Part shown: piece after piece, positions 25,738 through 34,038 of the stretch
Layout: every line of letters starts with the position of its first letter
How positions within the stretch are numbered: position 1 is the stretch's first letter
Source: Legionellaceae bacterium
Lineage (GTDB): Bacteria > Pseudomonadota > Gammaproteobacteria > Legionellales > Legionellaceae
Direction of reading: 5' to 3'
DNA: 64,000 nt
Assembly: GCA_018061965.1 (NCBI GenBank)
Contig: JAGOTG010000001.1
Span: 204,155-268,154, forward strand
The notes under the pieces: generated by a model
What the model saw: the letters and a program-made list of their open reading frames with translations, nothing else
What the model was told of the DNA's origin: nothing
Databases searched by the model: none
Translations under genes and position numbers: made by a program

Positions 25738-26481
25738 ATGGCATGTATTGAGCTACGACAAGTCTCGGTTGATTTTCCCATTTATAATGCGAACTCCCGT
25801 TCCTTTAAAAAGAAATTTCTCCGTTTAGCAACAGGTGGGACGATTTCCAGTGATGCGAATCAACGCGTGATTGTGCGTGCATTAAAAGAAATTGACTTAT
25901 CTTTACAACATGGAGATCGAGTCGGATTGATTGGTCATAATGGCTCAGGTAAAAGCACGCTGTTGAGACTATTAGCTAAAATTTATGAACCTTCTTCGGG
26001 TCAATTGCACATAGAGGGGCAAGTGTCTCCTATGCTGGATTTGATGCAAGGAATTGAACTTGAATTTACGGGATACGAAAACATTATTACACGGGGTTTG
26101 TTATTAGGATTGACTCGCACTCAAATCCAAGCACAGCGTGATGAAATTGCAGAGCTTACAGGCCTAGGTGATTATTTGTTTATGCCAGTTAGGACTTATT
26201 CTTCTGGTATGATGGTTCGTCTTGCCTTTGCCATTTCCACAAGTATCAAACCTGAAATTTTATTAATCGATGAAATTTTTGGTGCAGGGGATGCGGATTT
26301 TATGCAAAAAGCCAGAATGCGGATGATGTCCTTATTAGATCAATCGAGCATTGTGATTATCGCAAGTCATGCCAATGAGATTATTCGCGAATTTTGTAAT
26401 AAAGCGGTGCTCCTTGAAGGTGGTGTGATCAAACAGTTTGGTCCGGTAACTGAGGTTTTAGATCATTTAACTAACAAATAA
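25738..26481 (+). CDS. ABC polysaccharide export ATP-binding protein (Wzt-like, short form)
   Basis: About 247 residues with Walker A GHNGSGKST (66-74), the signature YSSGMMVRLAFAI, and Walker B ILLIDEIFGAGD, as in Wzt/TagH/KpsT proteins. ATG 25738, 4 bases after the permease stop, is chosen over an in-frame TTG at 25717. There is no C-terminal carbohydrate-binding domain of the E. coli O9a type, so export is probably not tied to recognition of a terminal modification. The 3' end overlaps the convergent gmhB by 19 bases. Confidence 0.88.
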   Translation: MACIELRQVSVDFPIYNANSRSFKKKFLRLATGGTISSDANQRVIVRALKEIDLSLQHGDRVGLIGHNGSGKSTLLRLLAKIYEPSSGQLHIEGQVSPMLDLMQGIELEFTGYENIITRGLLLGLTRTQIQAQRDEIAELTGLGDYLFMPVRTYSSGMMVRLAFAISTSIKPEILLIDEIFGAGDADFMQKARMRMMSLLDQSSIVIIASHANEIIREFCNKAVLLEGGVIKQFGPVTEVLDHLTNK

Positions 26482-27023
26482 TTGACAGTGTCGAGTAGGG
26501 AATCAAATTGTAGGATATGTGGGTAGTTTTTTTCTACTTCTGGTTCGGTCATGGACGAGCGCACTAATATAAATTGAGAACCCGCCTTTTCAGCGGTTTT
26601 GAGATCGGACAATCTATCTCCAATAAAAATAATATTTTGTATCAACCTATCACTGGATTGCGCTAGATGCATGAGCAAACCTGGTTTGGGTTTTCGGCAG
26701 ACGCAGCAATCCTCGGGCACATGAGGACAATATGCGATGTCTATAATGTTACCTCCATGCTGACGAATGGCATTTAACATTTTTTGATGAATGTGGCTTA
26801 AGATTTCTTCGTTCAAATATCCGCGCCCTATGCCAGATTGATTGGTCGCGATGCTTATCGGATATCCCGCTGCAGTTAAGCGTCGTATTGCTTCTAGACT
26901 GCCAGGTAAAAAAATGAATTCTTCGTTGGATTTCACAAAATATGGGGTATCTTGATTTATCACCCCATCTCTATCTAATACAATAAGACTAGATGAATGA
27001 CTGCAGTGGATCTTATTTTGCAT
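26463..27023 (-). CDS. gmhB: D-glycero-D-manno-heptose 1,7-bisphosphate 7-phosphatase
   Basis: A 186-residue HAD phosphatase of the GmhB family. Nucleophile motif LDRDGVIN (Asp17, Asp19) follows a 12-residue N-terminal extension. Motif II is ATNQSGIGRG, and the zinc-binding loop is CPHVPEDCCVCRKPKPG. Motif IV is IGDRLSDLKTA. The family removes the 7-phosphate in ADP-heptose or GDP-heptose synthesis in the cytoplasm. Location at the end of the LPS cluster, and a possible phosphoheptose isomerase at the left edge, fit heptose supply. The start overlaps the lhgO stop by 11 bases on the same strand. Confidence 0.88.
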   Translation of the reverse strand: MQNKIHCSHSSSLIVLDRDGVINQDTPYFVKSNEEFIFLPGSLEAIRRLTAAGYPISIATNQSGIGRGYLNEEILSHIHQKMLNAIRQHGGNIIDIAYCPHVPEDCCVCRKPKPGLLMHLAQSSDRLIQNIIFIGDRLSDLKTAEKAGSQFILVRSSMTEPEVEKNYPHILQFDSLLDTVNYLLVK

Positions 27024-28209
27024 ACTGAATCACCTGCCTGCAAAAACTAAACGCACTACTAAAAGCCGGCGACACTGCATTTAAAACATGAGTTTCATTT
27101 TTAGTTGAACGAATTATAAAATCCATGGCTAATTCTTTTTTCTCGAGATCAAATAATTGCGCGCGAATTCCTACTTTTTTACTGCTGAGCAGATCTTGAC
27201 CGGTAATGCTCGGGACAAGCGCGCGTGCTGATGCTACAAAACGGGATTTTAGAAAGCGGGGGATTTCTTGGTGGGCATAGGTGCGGAATCCTTGCTTATT
27301 ACTTATATAGAGGGGCGCTAAACTTGTGAATGTGCTCATGGCTTCTTTGAGGTTGATGCCGGTTAATCCTGTGTAATGTTCTCTACCTAGCACTGGAATG
27401 GCTGTGGGGCCTAAATAAATTTTACCGTCGATTCCTTTGGTAAAATGGACACCTAAAAAAGGTACATGCATGTCGGGAACTGGGTAAATAAGATGATTGA
27501 TCTTAATGTTTGTTTGCGGTGCCATCTCGTAATACAGTCCTTTGAAAGGAATCATGGTGTATTGTTCTTGTAATCCACAGCGTTTGGCGATGTCATCGGC
27601 ATATAGTCCGGCTGTGTTAAATAGATGACCGTAAGATAAGAGATCGGTGGTGAGTGTGAGTTGTTTTTTATTGGTATCGATCGTGGTATTTTTTTGGTTA
27701 AAATAGAAAATCACGTGTTGATCAATGAGCGATTGGTATAAATGCGCTAAAATAGCCTTGGGATCTACGACAGAGGTTTCAGGGGAAAACAAAGCATAAT
27801 CAGTGGCTGAATAGGCCTCTGGTTCGAGTTCCTTGAGTTCTGCTCTGGAAATCAAGCGCACTTTGGCGCCATTTTGGATTGCTCGTTGTTGAAGGGTTTC
27901 GAGAACAGTTGCTTCTTCTGGTTTGGTGGTAACAATAATTTTACCTACGCGACTAATCGGTAATTGATGTTCATCACAATAGGCTGCCATTGCTCGCGAG
28001 CCTTCTAAACAGCAAATTGCTTTTAAAGACTCTGGTTTGTAATAAATTCCAGCATGTAAAACGCCGCTGTTACGACCACTAGCGTGTAAACCAATTTTTG
28101 CTTCTTTTTCAATGACTGCAATGCTGGCAGTGGGGAATTGCGCTTTGAGTTCTCGAGCAATGCTTAGCCCACCAATACCCGCGCCAATAATGACATAATC
28201 TACGTGCAT
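27013..28209 (-). CDS. lhgO: L-2-hydroxyglutarate oxidase/dehydrogenase (FAD-dependent, DAO family)
   Basis: A 398-residue flavoprotein with the N-terminal FAD motif YVIIGAGIGGLSIAREL, the LhgO-type HASGRNSGVLHAGIYY segment, and the C-terminal region PSITGQDLLSSKKVGIRAQLFD. Length matches E. coli LhgO (about 420). It oxidises L-2-hydroxyglutarate to 2-oxoglutarate and passes electrons to the membrane quinone pool. It forms a two-gene - strand unit with gmhB although the two functions are unrelated. Confidence 0.88.
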   Translation of the reverse strand: MHVDYVIIGAGIGGLSIARELKAQFPTASIAVIEKEAKIGLHASGRNSGVLHAGIYYKPESLKAICCLEGSRAMAAYCDEHQLPISRVGKIIVTTKPEEATVLETLQQRAIQNGAKVRLISRAELKELEPEAYSATDYALFSPETSVVDPKAILAHLYQSLIDQHVIFYFNQKNTTIDTNKKQLTLTTDLLSYGHLFNTAGLYADDIAKRCGLQEQYTMIPFKGLYYEMAPQTNIKINHLIYPVPDMHVPFLGVHFTKGIDGKIYLGPTAIPVLGREHYTGLTGINLKEAMSTFTSLAPLYISNKQGFRTYAHQEIPRFLKSRFVASARALVPSITGQDLLSSKKVGIRAQLFDLEKKELAMDFIIRSTKNETHVLNAVSPAFSSAFSFCRQVIQYAK

Positions 28210-28288
28210 ATGCTGTCCTTAGTCTTGGTAAATTATACGGTCTTTCGTCCATGTTGCTCTGAGCCTGATGTTGTTACCACCTATTGGA

Positions 28289-28314
28289 TGGATCCCCGCC
28301 TGCAGGGGGATGAC
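28289..28314. repeat. Palindromic interspersed-repeat remnant (GATCCCCGCC...GGGGGATGAC type)
   Basis: The sequence around 28293-28310 is a short GC-rich palindrome (TCCCCGCCTGCAGGGGGA) in an AT-rich intergenic region, with the flanks TGGA and TGACA. It resembles the widespread bacterial repeat whose core reads TCCCCGC..GCGGGGA followed by ATGAC. It could also act as a weak hairpin at the 5' side of lhgO or gmhB transcripts. Confidence 0.5.
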
Positions 28315-28417
28315 AAGAATATGTGCTGATTCATCAGGATGCCGTGAATTTGTTTTCGATTGTAGTCTATTTCTCTTTGTTCGAACAGTAATTGGTCTCT
28401 TTATTGTACGCTTTTAA

Positions 28418-28458
28418 CGTCGCTAGATTGCTTCGTCGCTATGCTTCTCACAACGACG
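28418..28458. repeat. Palindromic repeat remnant (CTAGATTGCTTCGTCGC...ACGAC type)
   Basis: The stretch contains CTAGATTGCTTCGTCGCTA followed by TGCTTCTCACAACGACG, and is bracketed by the inverted pentamers CGTCG (28418-28422) and CGACG (28454-28458). This matches the general form of a repeat seen across many bacteria (GTCATTGCGAG..GCGACGAAGCAATC on the other strand). It lies 24 bases upstream of the rpmH -35 element. The rest of the 28210-28545 interval shows no gene and no DnaA-box cluster. Confidence 0.5.
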
Positions 28459-28481
28459 GATTTGTATTTTGTATAGATTTA

Positions 28482-28510
28482 TTGACAGTTGCTGCAAAAT
28501 TTTCTATCAT
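28482..28510 (+). promoter_or_regulatory. Sigma-70-type promoter of the rpmH-rnpA-yidD-yidC-mnmE run
   Basis: A perfect -35 TTGACA (28482-28487) is separated by exactly 17 bases from -10 TATCAT (28505-28510). Transcription should start near 28517, leaving a leader of about 30 bases before the rpmH ATG. Confidence 0.8.
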
Positions 28511-28545
28511 TGCCGACTAACAAAAGTTTATGAGTGGTTTATATT

Positions 28546-28680
28546 ATGAAACGTACCTTTCAACCCAGTAATTTAAAGCGTAAACGTGATCATGGATTTC
28601 GTGCGCGCATGGCGACTAAAAACGGTCGTTTGGTGATTAAGCGTCGTAGAGCGAAAGGCCGTAAACGATTAACTGCCTAG
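28546..28680 (+). CDS. rpmH: 50S ribosomal protein L34
   Basis: A 44-residue, highly basic protein starting [18 protein letters not shown] and ending [12 protein letters not shown], the invariant pattern and exact length of bacterial L34. It lies about 30 bases after a near-consensus promoter. Its TAG stop shares its last base with the GTG start of rnpA. In many gammaproteobacteria dnaA lies divergently upstream of rpmH. Here lhgO is upstream instead. Confidence 0.98.
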   Translation: MKRTFQPSNLKRKRDHGFRARMATKNGRLVIKRRRAKGRKRLTA

Positions 28681-29009
28681 TGAATGAGTTTTCCCAGTCG
28701 CGGAGACTGCTTAAAAAATCCGACTATGATGAGGTTTTTCGAGACGCTAAGAAAATAGCCAGTCCTCATTTTATTTTTTTATATTGCAATAATACAATTG
28801 GACATGCCCGACTTGGGTTGGCTTTATCAAAGAAAAATATTGCTAAAGCCCACCATCGTTCACGAATCAAACGCCTGTTGCGTGAAACATTTCGAGTCTC
28901 GCATCACCTTGCGGCGATAGATATCGTGGTGCTGGCTAAGCCAGGGGTGTCCAAAGCAGACAATCCTAGTCTGATTGATGGATTACAGCGAATATGGTCC
29001 AAATTATAA
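28680..29009 (+). CDS. rnpA: Ribonuclease P protein component
   Basis: The 109-residue protein has the RnpA layout: an N-terminal RLLKKSDYDEVFRDAKK, the aromatic strand HFIFLYCNN, and the conserved RNA-binding motif HRSRIKRLLRETFR. It binds RNase P RNA and aids tRNA 5' processing. The GTG start overlaps the rpmH stop by one base, and the 3' end overlaps yidD by 16 bases. Confidence 0.95.
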   Translation: MNEFSQSRRLLKKSDYDEVFRDAKKIASPHFIFLYCNNTIGHARLGLALSKKNIAKAHHRSRIKRLLRETFRVSHHLAAIDIVVLAKPGVSKADNPSLIDGLQRIWSKL

Positions 29010-29266
29010 AAAGAGGCGAGTATATCGTCTCATATACTTTGCGCAGCCTACTTCGTATTTTGATTCGGTGCTACCAAATGTTGATTGCTCCACTACTACC
29101 TAAAACCTGTCGATTTTACCCCTCCTGTTCCGAATATAGTTTGACTGCTATCGAACAGTATGGCGTGGTCAAAGGCGTGGGGAAATCGCTGCATCGCTTA
29201 TCCCGGTGTCATCCATGGTCTGTGGGTGGCTATGATCCTGTTTTACCTAATGAAGAGAAACGCTAA
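28994..29266 (+). CDS. yidD: Membrane protein insertion efficiency factor YidD
   Basis: This protein of up to 90 residues contains the diagnostic [21 protein letters not shown] and [17 protein letters not shown] blocks with the conserved cysteines. The N-terminal amphipathic helix ([20 protein letters not shown]) should lie on the inner face of the inner membrane. The annotated ATG gives about ten residues more than usual and overlaps rnpA. A later non-ATG start is possible. The stop overlaps the yidC ATG by one base. Confidence 0.93.
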   Translation: MVQIIKRGEYIVSYTLRSLLRILIRCYQMLIAPLLPKTCRFYPSCSEYSLTAIEQYGVVKGVGKSLHRLSRCHPWSVGGYDPVLPNEEKR

Positions 29267-30963
29267 TGGATGTTCGACGTGTAATATTATATGGGGCGCT
29301 TGCGCTAGTAGGTTATTTTTTGTGGATGGATTGGCAAACTGACTATCCTCCTGCACGTCCTGTGGCCGCAGCACAAATGGTCGTGACCCCAGAAGCGGCA
29401 TCTGATCGCTTGCTGCCGACTGTACAGAGTACCGATGAAGGCGGGTTTGATTCCGAAAGCGAGGCCGTTTCTGACGCTGCGCCAGCCGAAGAATTGACGC
29501 AACGCGTATATGTTAAAACTGACGTTCTGAATGTAGCCATCGATTTGAAACATGGTGATATCGTGAACGCGCAATTGTTGGCGTATCCTGACTCTGCTCA
29601 ACGGAACAGCAAACCTTTTACCCTCTTACAAGACAATCCAACTATGCGTTATGTTGCCGAAAGTAATTTGGTGACGTTACAAAATCGCAAAGTAGTCAAA
29701 GTTTCTATTCCACTCGAGACCACATCGCTCAATTATGAATTGGCTCCTGATCAAAACAAAATTACAGTGGATCTGGAAGGTAAAACAGCTGATGGCTTAC
29801 GTGTTACCAAGCAATTTACTTTCGAACGTGGTTCTTATTTAATTGATATGGCTTACCATTTGCGCAAGACTGGGACAAGCGCTTGGACAGGGTATTTGAA
29901 TACTCAGTTTTTACGGACGTCTCCGCAAGAAGATAAAACCAGTATGTTCCATATGGGGTCCTTCACAGGGGCTTCCTATTCTGTGCCTGGTCAATCGCGT
30001 TACAAAAAATTAAGCTTTAAAGATATGACTAAGCATAATTTAGAAGTAGAAAGCACCGGTGGCTGGATTGCCATGCAGCAACATTATTTCTTAAGTGCTT
30101 GGGTTCCGGCAGCCACTAGTACGCAACGGTTTTATTCTCGTGCAGTGGGGCAGGATTTTACGATTGGGCAGGTAAGTGGGCCGATTACGGTTGCACAACA
30201 TCAACCTCAAGTGGTCACCAGTCAGCTTTATTTGGGACCTGAAGTGACCGATACTTTGAAAAAAATTGCACCAGGTTTGGATCTGACCGTGGATTATGGA
30301 TGGTTGTGGTTCATTTCTCAATTGCTGTTTTCTTTGATGAAATATATTCATGCGTTCGTTGGTAATTGGGGCTGGACTATTATTTTAGCGACCATGCTGA
30401 TCAAGCTTGTCTTTTATCGCTTGCAAGCAGCTAGTTTCAAATCTATGGCAAGAATGCGTCGGTTGCAGCCTAAGATTGCTTCCCTGCGTGAACGGCATGG
30501 AGATGATAAAGCGCAAATGAGTCGCGCCACTATGGAATTGTATCGCCAGGAAAAAGTGAATCCTTTGGGCGGTTGTCTGCCTATTTTGGTGCAAATTCCG
30601 GTCTTTATCGCTTTGTATTGGGTATTGATTGAAAGCGTTGAGTTGCGTCATGCGCCATTTATATTATGGCTGACTGATTTGTCGGCAGCTGACCCTTATC
30701 ATGTATTGCCAGTGATCATGGGCTTGACCATGTTGATTCAACAAAAATTGAATCCTGCGCCGCCGGATCCGATGCAAGCCAAGATCATGATGTTCTTACC
30801 TGTGGTCTTTACTATCATGTTTTTGAACTTTCCTGCTGGTTTGGTGTTGTATTGGATTGTGAATAATACGTTGTCTATTTTACAACAATGGTATATCACG
30901 CGAAAATTTAGTGGCGATACCCCTGCCCCTCTTAAGCTTAAAAAAGCTCCTAAATCAAAGTGA
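29266..30963 (+). CDS. yidC: Membrane protein insertase YidC/Oxa1
   Basis: A 565-residue protein of the gammaproteobacterial YidC type. It has an N-terminal membrane anchor ([18 protein letters not shown]), a large periplasmic beta-sandwich domain (about 60-340), then five membrane segments. The hydrophilic-groove region includes [20 protein letters not shown], and a cytoplasmic hairpin follows ([18 protein letters not shown]). The basic tail ends KLKKAPKSK. It inserts and folds inner-membrane proteins with or without SecYEG. Its TGA overlaps the mnmE GTG. Confidence 0.97.
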   Translation: MDVRRVILYGALALVGYFLWMDWQTDYPPARPVAAAQMVVTPEAASDRLLPTVQSTDEGGFDSESEAVSDAAPAEELTQRVYVKTDVLNVAIDLKHGDIVNAQLLAYPDSAQRNSKPFTLLQDNPTMRYVAESNLVTLQNRKVVKVSIPLETTSLNYELAPDQNKITVDLEGKTADGLRVTKQFTFERGSYLIDMAYHLRKTGTSAWTGYLNTQFLRTSPQEDKTSMFHMGSFTGASYSVPGQSRYKKLSFKDMTKHNLEVESTGGWIAMQQHYFLSAWVPAATSTQRFYSRAVGQDFTIGQVSGPITVAQHQPQVVTSQLYLGPEVTDTLKKIAPGLDLTVDYGWLWFISQLLFSLMKYIHAFVGNWGWTIILATMLIKLVFYRLQAASFKSMARMRRLQPKIASLRERHGDDKAQMSRATMELYRQEKVNPLGGCLPILVQIPVFIALYWVLIESVELRHAPFILWLTDLSAADPYHVLPVIMGLTMLIQQKLNPAPPDPMQAKIMMFLPVVFTIMFLNFPAGLVLYWIVNNTLSILQQWYITRKFSGDTPAPLKLKKAPKSK

Positions 30964-32303
30964 GCTCCACAACGACTATCGCGGCAATTGCTACACCACC
31001 CGGACGGGGTGGTGTAGGGATTGTCCGATTATCTGGTCCCGATGCAGTAACCATAGCTTTGCGTTTAATCCACCGCGATACACTGACTCCGCGTGTAGCC
31101 CATCTTTGCACTTTTTATACATTGGAAGGTGATGCCCTGGATCAGGGCATTGTCCTCTATTTCAAGGCTCCTCACTCTTTTACGGGTGAAGATGTGGTTG
31201 AGTTTCAAGGCCATGGCTCTCCAGTGGCTTTGGATCTGTTGGTAAAAGAACTTTTGTTATGTGGCGCACAATTAGCGCAACCCGGTGAATTTACTTTGCG
31301 CGCATTCCTAAATGATAAATTGGATTTGGCCCAAGCCGAAGCCGTGGCTGATCTGATTCACGCGCAATCTGCTTCGGCAGCGCGTCTCGCAGTCAGAACG
31401 TTGCAAGGCGCTTTCTCTCAGCATATCTCGGAACTGAATACCCAAATTATTAATCTACGTTTGTATGTAGAGGCTGCTTTGGATTTTCCAGATGAAGATG
31501 TGGATTTTTTGAGTGATGGGCTTGTCGCTGCAAAGTTGAGCAAAATTCAACAAGACTTAGCCCATATTCGTAAGCAAGCGGCGCAAGGGGCTCTGCTTCG
31601 CGAAGGCCTTACCGTGGTGATTGCAGGGCGTCCTAATGCAGGGAAATCTACTTTGATGAATTGTTTGGCGCAGCGCGACACGGCAATTGTGACCGATGTG
31701 CCAGGTACGACCCGTGATGTGTTGCGTGAACATATTTTGCTGGATGATATTCCCATTCATTTGCTGGATACCGCGGGCTTAAGAACAAGTGACGATGTGG
31801 TAGAGCAAGAAGGGATCAAGCGTGCTTGGGCTGAATTAAGTCGTGCAGATTGTGTGATTCTATTAATGGATTGCAGTGTAAAAGAACAGTACGAAGAGCT
31901 CATTTTAGAAATAAAGTTAGCATTACCCGATCAAGTGCCGATAATTTTAGTGTATAATAAGGTGGATAAAATCGGGAAGTCGGCTAGCAAAGAAGGTACA
32001 GCAGTCTATGTATCTCTAAAAAATCAGGAAGGTTTGACCTTATTAAAGGATGAAATTAAGGCGGTGGTTGGTTATCAACCCCAAGAAGGTCAATTTTTAG
32101 CTAGAAGACGGCATTTGGAAGCACTCGATCAGGCGATGCACTGGATCCAACAAGGTGCAGAATTATTGATTTCGCAACAAGCAGGAGAGCTGTTGGCGGA
32201 AGATTTACGCTTAGCGCATGCAGCATTGGGAGAGATCACAGGCGAATTTACAGCCGATGATTTATTAGGTGTGATTTTTTCCAATTTTTGTATTGGCAAA
32301 TAA
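30960..32303 (+). CDS. mnmE: tRNA uridine-5-carboxymethylaminomethyl GTPase MnmE
   Basis: A 447-residue protein, close to the usual 454. The N-terminal tetrahydrofolate-binding domain begins [21 protein letters not shown]. The GTPase domain has [12 protein letters not shown] (G1), DVPGTTRDV (G2), DTAGLR (G3) and NKVDK (G4). The C-terminus ends in the conserved FCIGK motif with the catalytic Cys. It modifies wobble uridine in tRNAs with MnmG, whose gene here lies 7.6 kb away rather than next door. The GTG start overlaps the yidC stop by 4 bases. Confidence 0.97.
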   Translation: MSSTTTIAAIATPPGRGGVGIVRLSGPDAVTIALRLIHRDTLTPRVAHLCTFYTLEGDALDQGIVLYFKAPHSFTGEDVVEFQGHGSPVALDLLVKELLLCGAQLAQPGEFTLRAFLNDKLDLAQAEAVADLIHAQSASAARLAVRTLQGAFSQHISELNTQIINLRLYVEAALDFPDEDVDFLSDGLVAAKLSKIQQDLAHIRKQAAQGALLREGLTVVIAGRPNAGKSTLMNCLAQRDTAIVTDVPGTTRDVLREHILLDDIPIHLLDTAGLRTSDDVVEQEGIKRAWAELSRADCVILLMDCSVKEQYEELILEIKLALPDQVPIILVYNKVDKIGKSASKEGTAVYVSLKNQEGLTLLKDEIKAVVGYQPQEGQFLARRRHLEALDQAMHWIQQGAELLISQQAGELLAEDLRLAHAALGEITGEFTADDLLGVIFSNFCIGK

Positions 32304-32352
32304 ACTCAGGATTTATAGTTCTTGATTTTTTAGTGACCTGTGAATAGAAGAA

Positions 32353-32407
32353 GTAGGCTGGGCCGTGGCCCAACAGCAGTGCTTCGTTGGGCCAAGGCCC
32401 AACCTAC
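32353..32407. repeat. 22-base inverted repeat, REP-like hairpin downstream of mnmE
   Basis: Two 22-base arms (32353-32374 and 32386-32407) pair with two mismatches around an 11-base loop. They read GTAGGCTGGGCCGTGGCCCAAC and, inverted, GTTGGGCCAAGGCCCAACCTAC. The arms are far more GC-rich than the surroundings. The form matches a GTAGGTTGGGC-type repeat found dispersed in many proteobacteria. There is no T-run after it, so it is more likely a REP-like mobile repeat than a standard terminator, though it could protect the mRNA 3' end. Confidence 0.75.
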
Positions 32408-32482
32408 AATTAGTCAATAAGAAATCAATTTATGATAAGTCATGAAAGCCTTGAGCTCTGCGTTTTTGATTGAGGTGCTGCT

Positions 32483-33997
32483 ATGACCGCGGATTTGAGT
32501 TTTTTTGATTATAAACGCGCAGTAATCACGGGCTATGAAAGTCAGAGCACTGTCACGCCTTTTCACGACTTAGGTGATACTGAATTTTATCGTTTTTCTT
32601 TCTACAATCGTGGCTCAGCAGAACTGCAATACAAATTGCTGAATATGTTGGTGAAGGTTGAAGAGCTCCCTGAACATTATAGAAAGCAAGCAGAGTATTA
32701 TATAGAAGCAGGCGCTCGGTTTTTGAAGCGTGATGCAGACATTGCAGATAATACCGCTGAAGCGAAAAATTATGCAGAAAAAATTGACTACTTCGAAAAG
32801 CGCAGAGCGCCAGATGAGCAGGCAGTTGATGCAACGATGACAGATTGGCAAAAATCGGTAGATCGTTTCCATAAAGATTTGGAATATTTTGTATCAGCGC
32901 CTTTGCATGTTTCAAAAATTATTACGCTATTATCTTATACCAATCTGTATCGATTAGTGACGCTCTTTTCACGGCTGTCGGTTAAGTTTTTTTGGACTTT
33001 GGCTTCTGAACAGCATTGGATTGATGCGCAAGATAAATTATTTGGTTATGCCGTGCAACGGCCTGCGTTGGACATCCCTGCGGCTGGCTTAAATTTTATT
33101 AGCGTGGCTTTGTTTGCGGCACGCTTAGCTGCTCATGGGGCAATGATTTATAAACATGCGCGGTCCAAAAGAGCGGGGGAAAAAGACATCGATGCTTGGG
33201 ATCGCGCGATGCACGAGTTTTTTGCGCGTTTGATTAATATCATGAACGATTTTGCTTGGGTCATCATTAATTTGCTCACCAATTATGCTGCGGTTTGGGG
33301 GATTGCGGATCCTTTATCGAATGCTTTGGTGATGGTGGCGTTGGCTTGGGATTTTTCATGGTTGTTGATCCATTGGTACCGTGAAAATAACGCCTGGAAT
33401 GAAGAAAAAGCTAAATTGGTTGCTTGGAGTCAGGAAAGTACTGATTCAAATGATCTGGGTATTATTCGTTTTCAAATGCGCATGATAGCCGACCTTAAAA
33501 TAGAAACTCATGCCAAATATGCGTTTATGGTTTTGGCATGTGCTTTAATTATAACCTCGTATTCATTGTTTCTGCTCGGTATTTCTGCGCTGGTTTCGAC
33601 AGTTGCATTATGCGTTTGCGTTGTGGGTTTTGCGATGTATGGCAGTGCCGATGAATTTGCCGGTGTGGTGCGCGCCTATTTAGGTGATCTCCAAATTAGA
33701 GGTGAACGCGAAGAAATGCGGGCAAAATTCTTTAATACTTTTACTAAAACAATGTTACCACCGTTTATAGTGATGGGTCTGTTGTCGCTGGGTTGGCAGG
33801 TTGCGGTATTGGGTGCGATTGCTGCAGTGGCCTATTCTTATGCGCCTGCGAAATGGGACTGTCGTGGCATACCTCCGGAAGAAGGGAATGCATTGCCTGC
33901 GATGGCGACTGTGGCATTGGCCAATCCTAATGATGATACTTCGGATCTCGATCCCCTCGAAGCGATCGGTCTGAATGATTTTGCTATGCACAAATAA
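32483..33997 (+). CDS. Large multi-spanning membrane protein, unknown family A
   Basis: A 504-residue protein. Residues 1-150 are polar and helical. Residues 185-460 contain about six hydrophobic segments, and the last 45 residues are acidic. Its middle part carries the order FISVALFAARLAAHG, MNDFAWVIINLL, a DFSWLLIHWYRENNAWNEEKAKL block, then two more membrane pairs. The same order appears in the 668-residue protein at 37.9 kb. It may be an inner-membrane or secreted host-membrane protein typical of intracellular Legionellales. No known domain recognised. It is convergent with the astacin gene. Confidence 0.6.
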   Translation: MTADLSFFDYKRAVITGYESQSTVTPFHDLGDTEFYRFSFYNRGSAELQYKLLNMLVKVEELPEHYRKQAEYYIEAGARFLKRDADIADNTAEAKNYAEKIDYFEKRRAPDEQAVDATMTDWQKSVDRFHKDLEYFVSAPLHVSKIITLLSYTNLYRLVTLFSRLSVKFFWTLASEQHWIDAQDKLFGYAVQRPALDIPAAGLNFISVALFAARLAAHGAMIYKHARSKRAGEKDIDAWDRAMHEFFARLINIMNDFAWVIINLLTNYAAVWGIADPLSNALVMVALAWDFSWLLIHWYRENNAWNEEKAKLVAWSQESTDSNDLGIIRFQMRMIADLKIETHAKYAFMVLACALIITSYSLFLLGISALVSTVALCVCVVGFAMYGSADEFAGVVRAYLGDLQIRGEREEMRAKFFNTFTKTMLPPFIVMGLLSLGWQVAVLGAIAAVAYSYAPAKWDCRGIPPEEGNALPAMATVALANPNDDTSDLDPLEAIGLNDFAMHK

Positions 33998-34008
33998 ATA
34001 ATATTGAC

Positions 34009-34024
34009 GCGCGCGTAAGCGCGC
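34009..34024. terminator. GC-only hairpin between convergent genes
   Basis: GCGCGC (34009-34014) and GCGCGC (34019-34024) can pair around a GTAA loop, in the 41-base gap between a + strand and a - strand gene end. There is no long T-run on either side, so it is at best a weak bidirectional terminator. Directly after it lies TTCACGTGAA (34028-34037). Confidence 0.4.
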
Positions 34025-34038
34025 TCATTCACGTGAAC

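Noticed and set aside
28210..28545. Possible oriC upstream of rpmH
   Set aside because: The place is right by tradition, but no cluster of DnaA boxes (TTATCCACA-like) and no dnaA gene are seen. The interval is explained by repeats and a promoter.
29160..29342. Small frames overlapping yidD, yidC and other housekeeping genes
   Set aside because: They lie in alternative frames of well-recognised genes, without ribosome sites or family resemblance.
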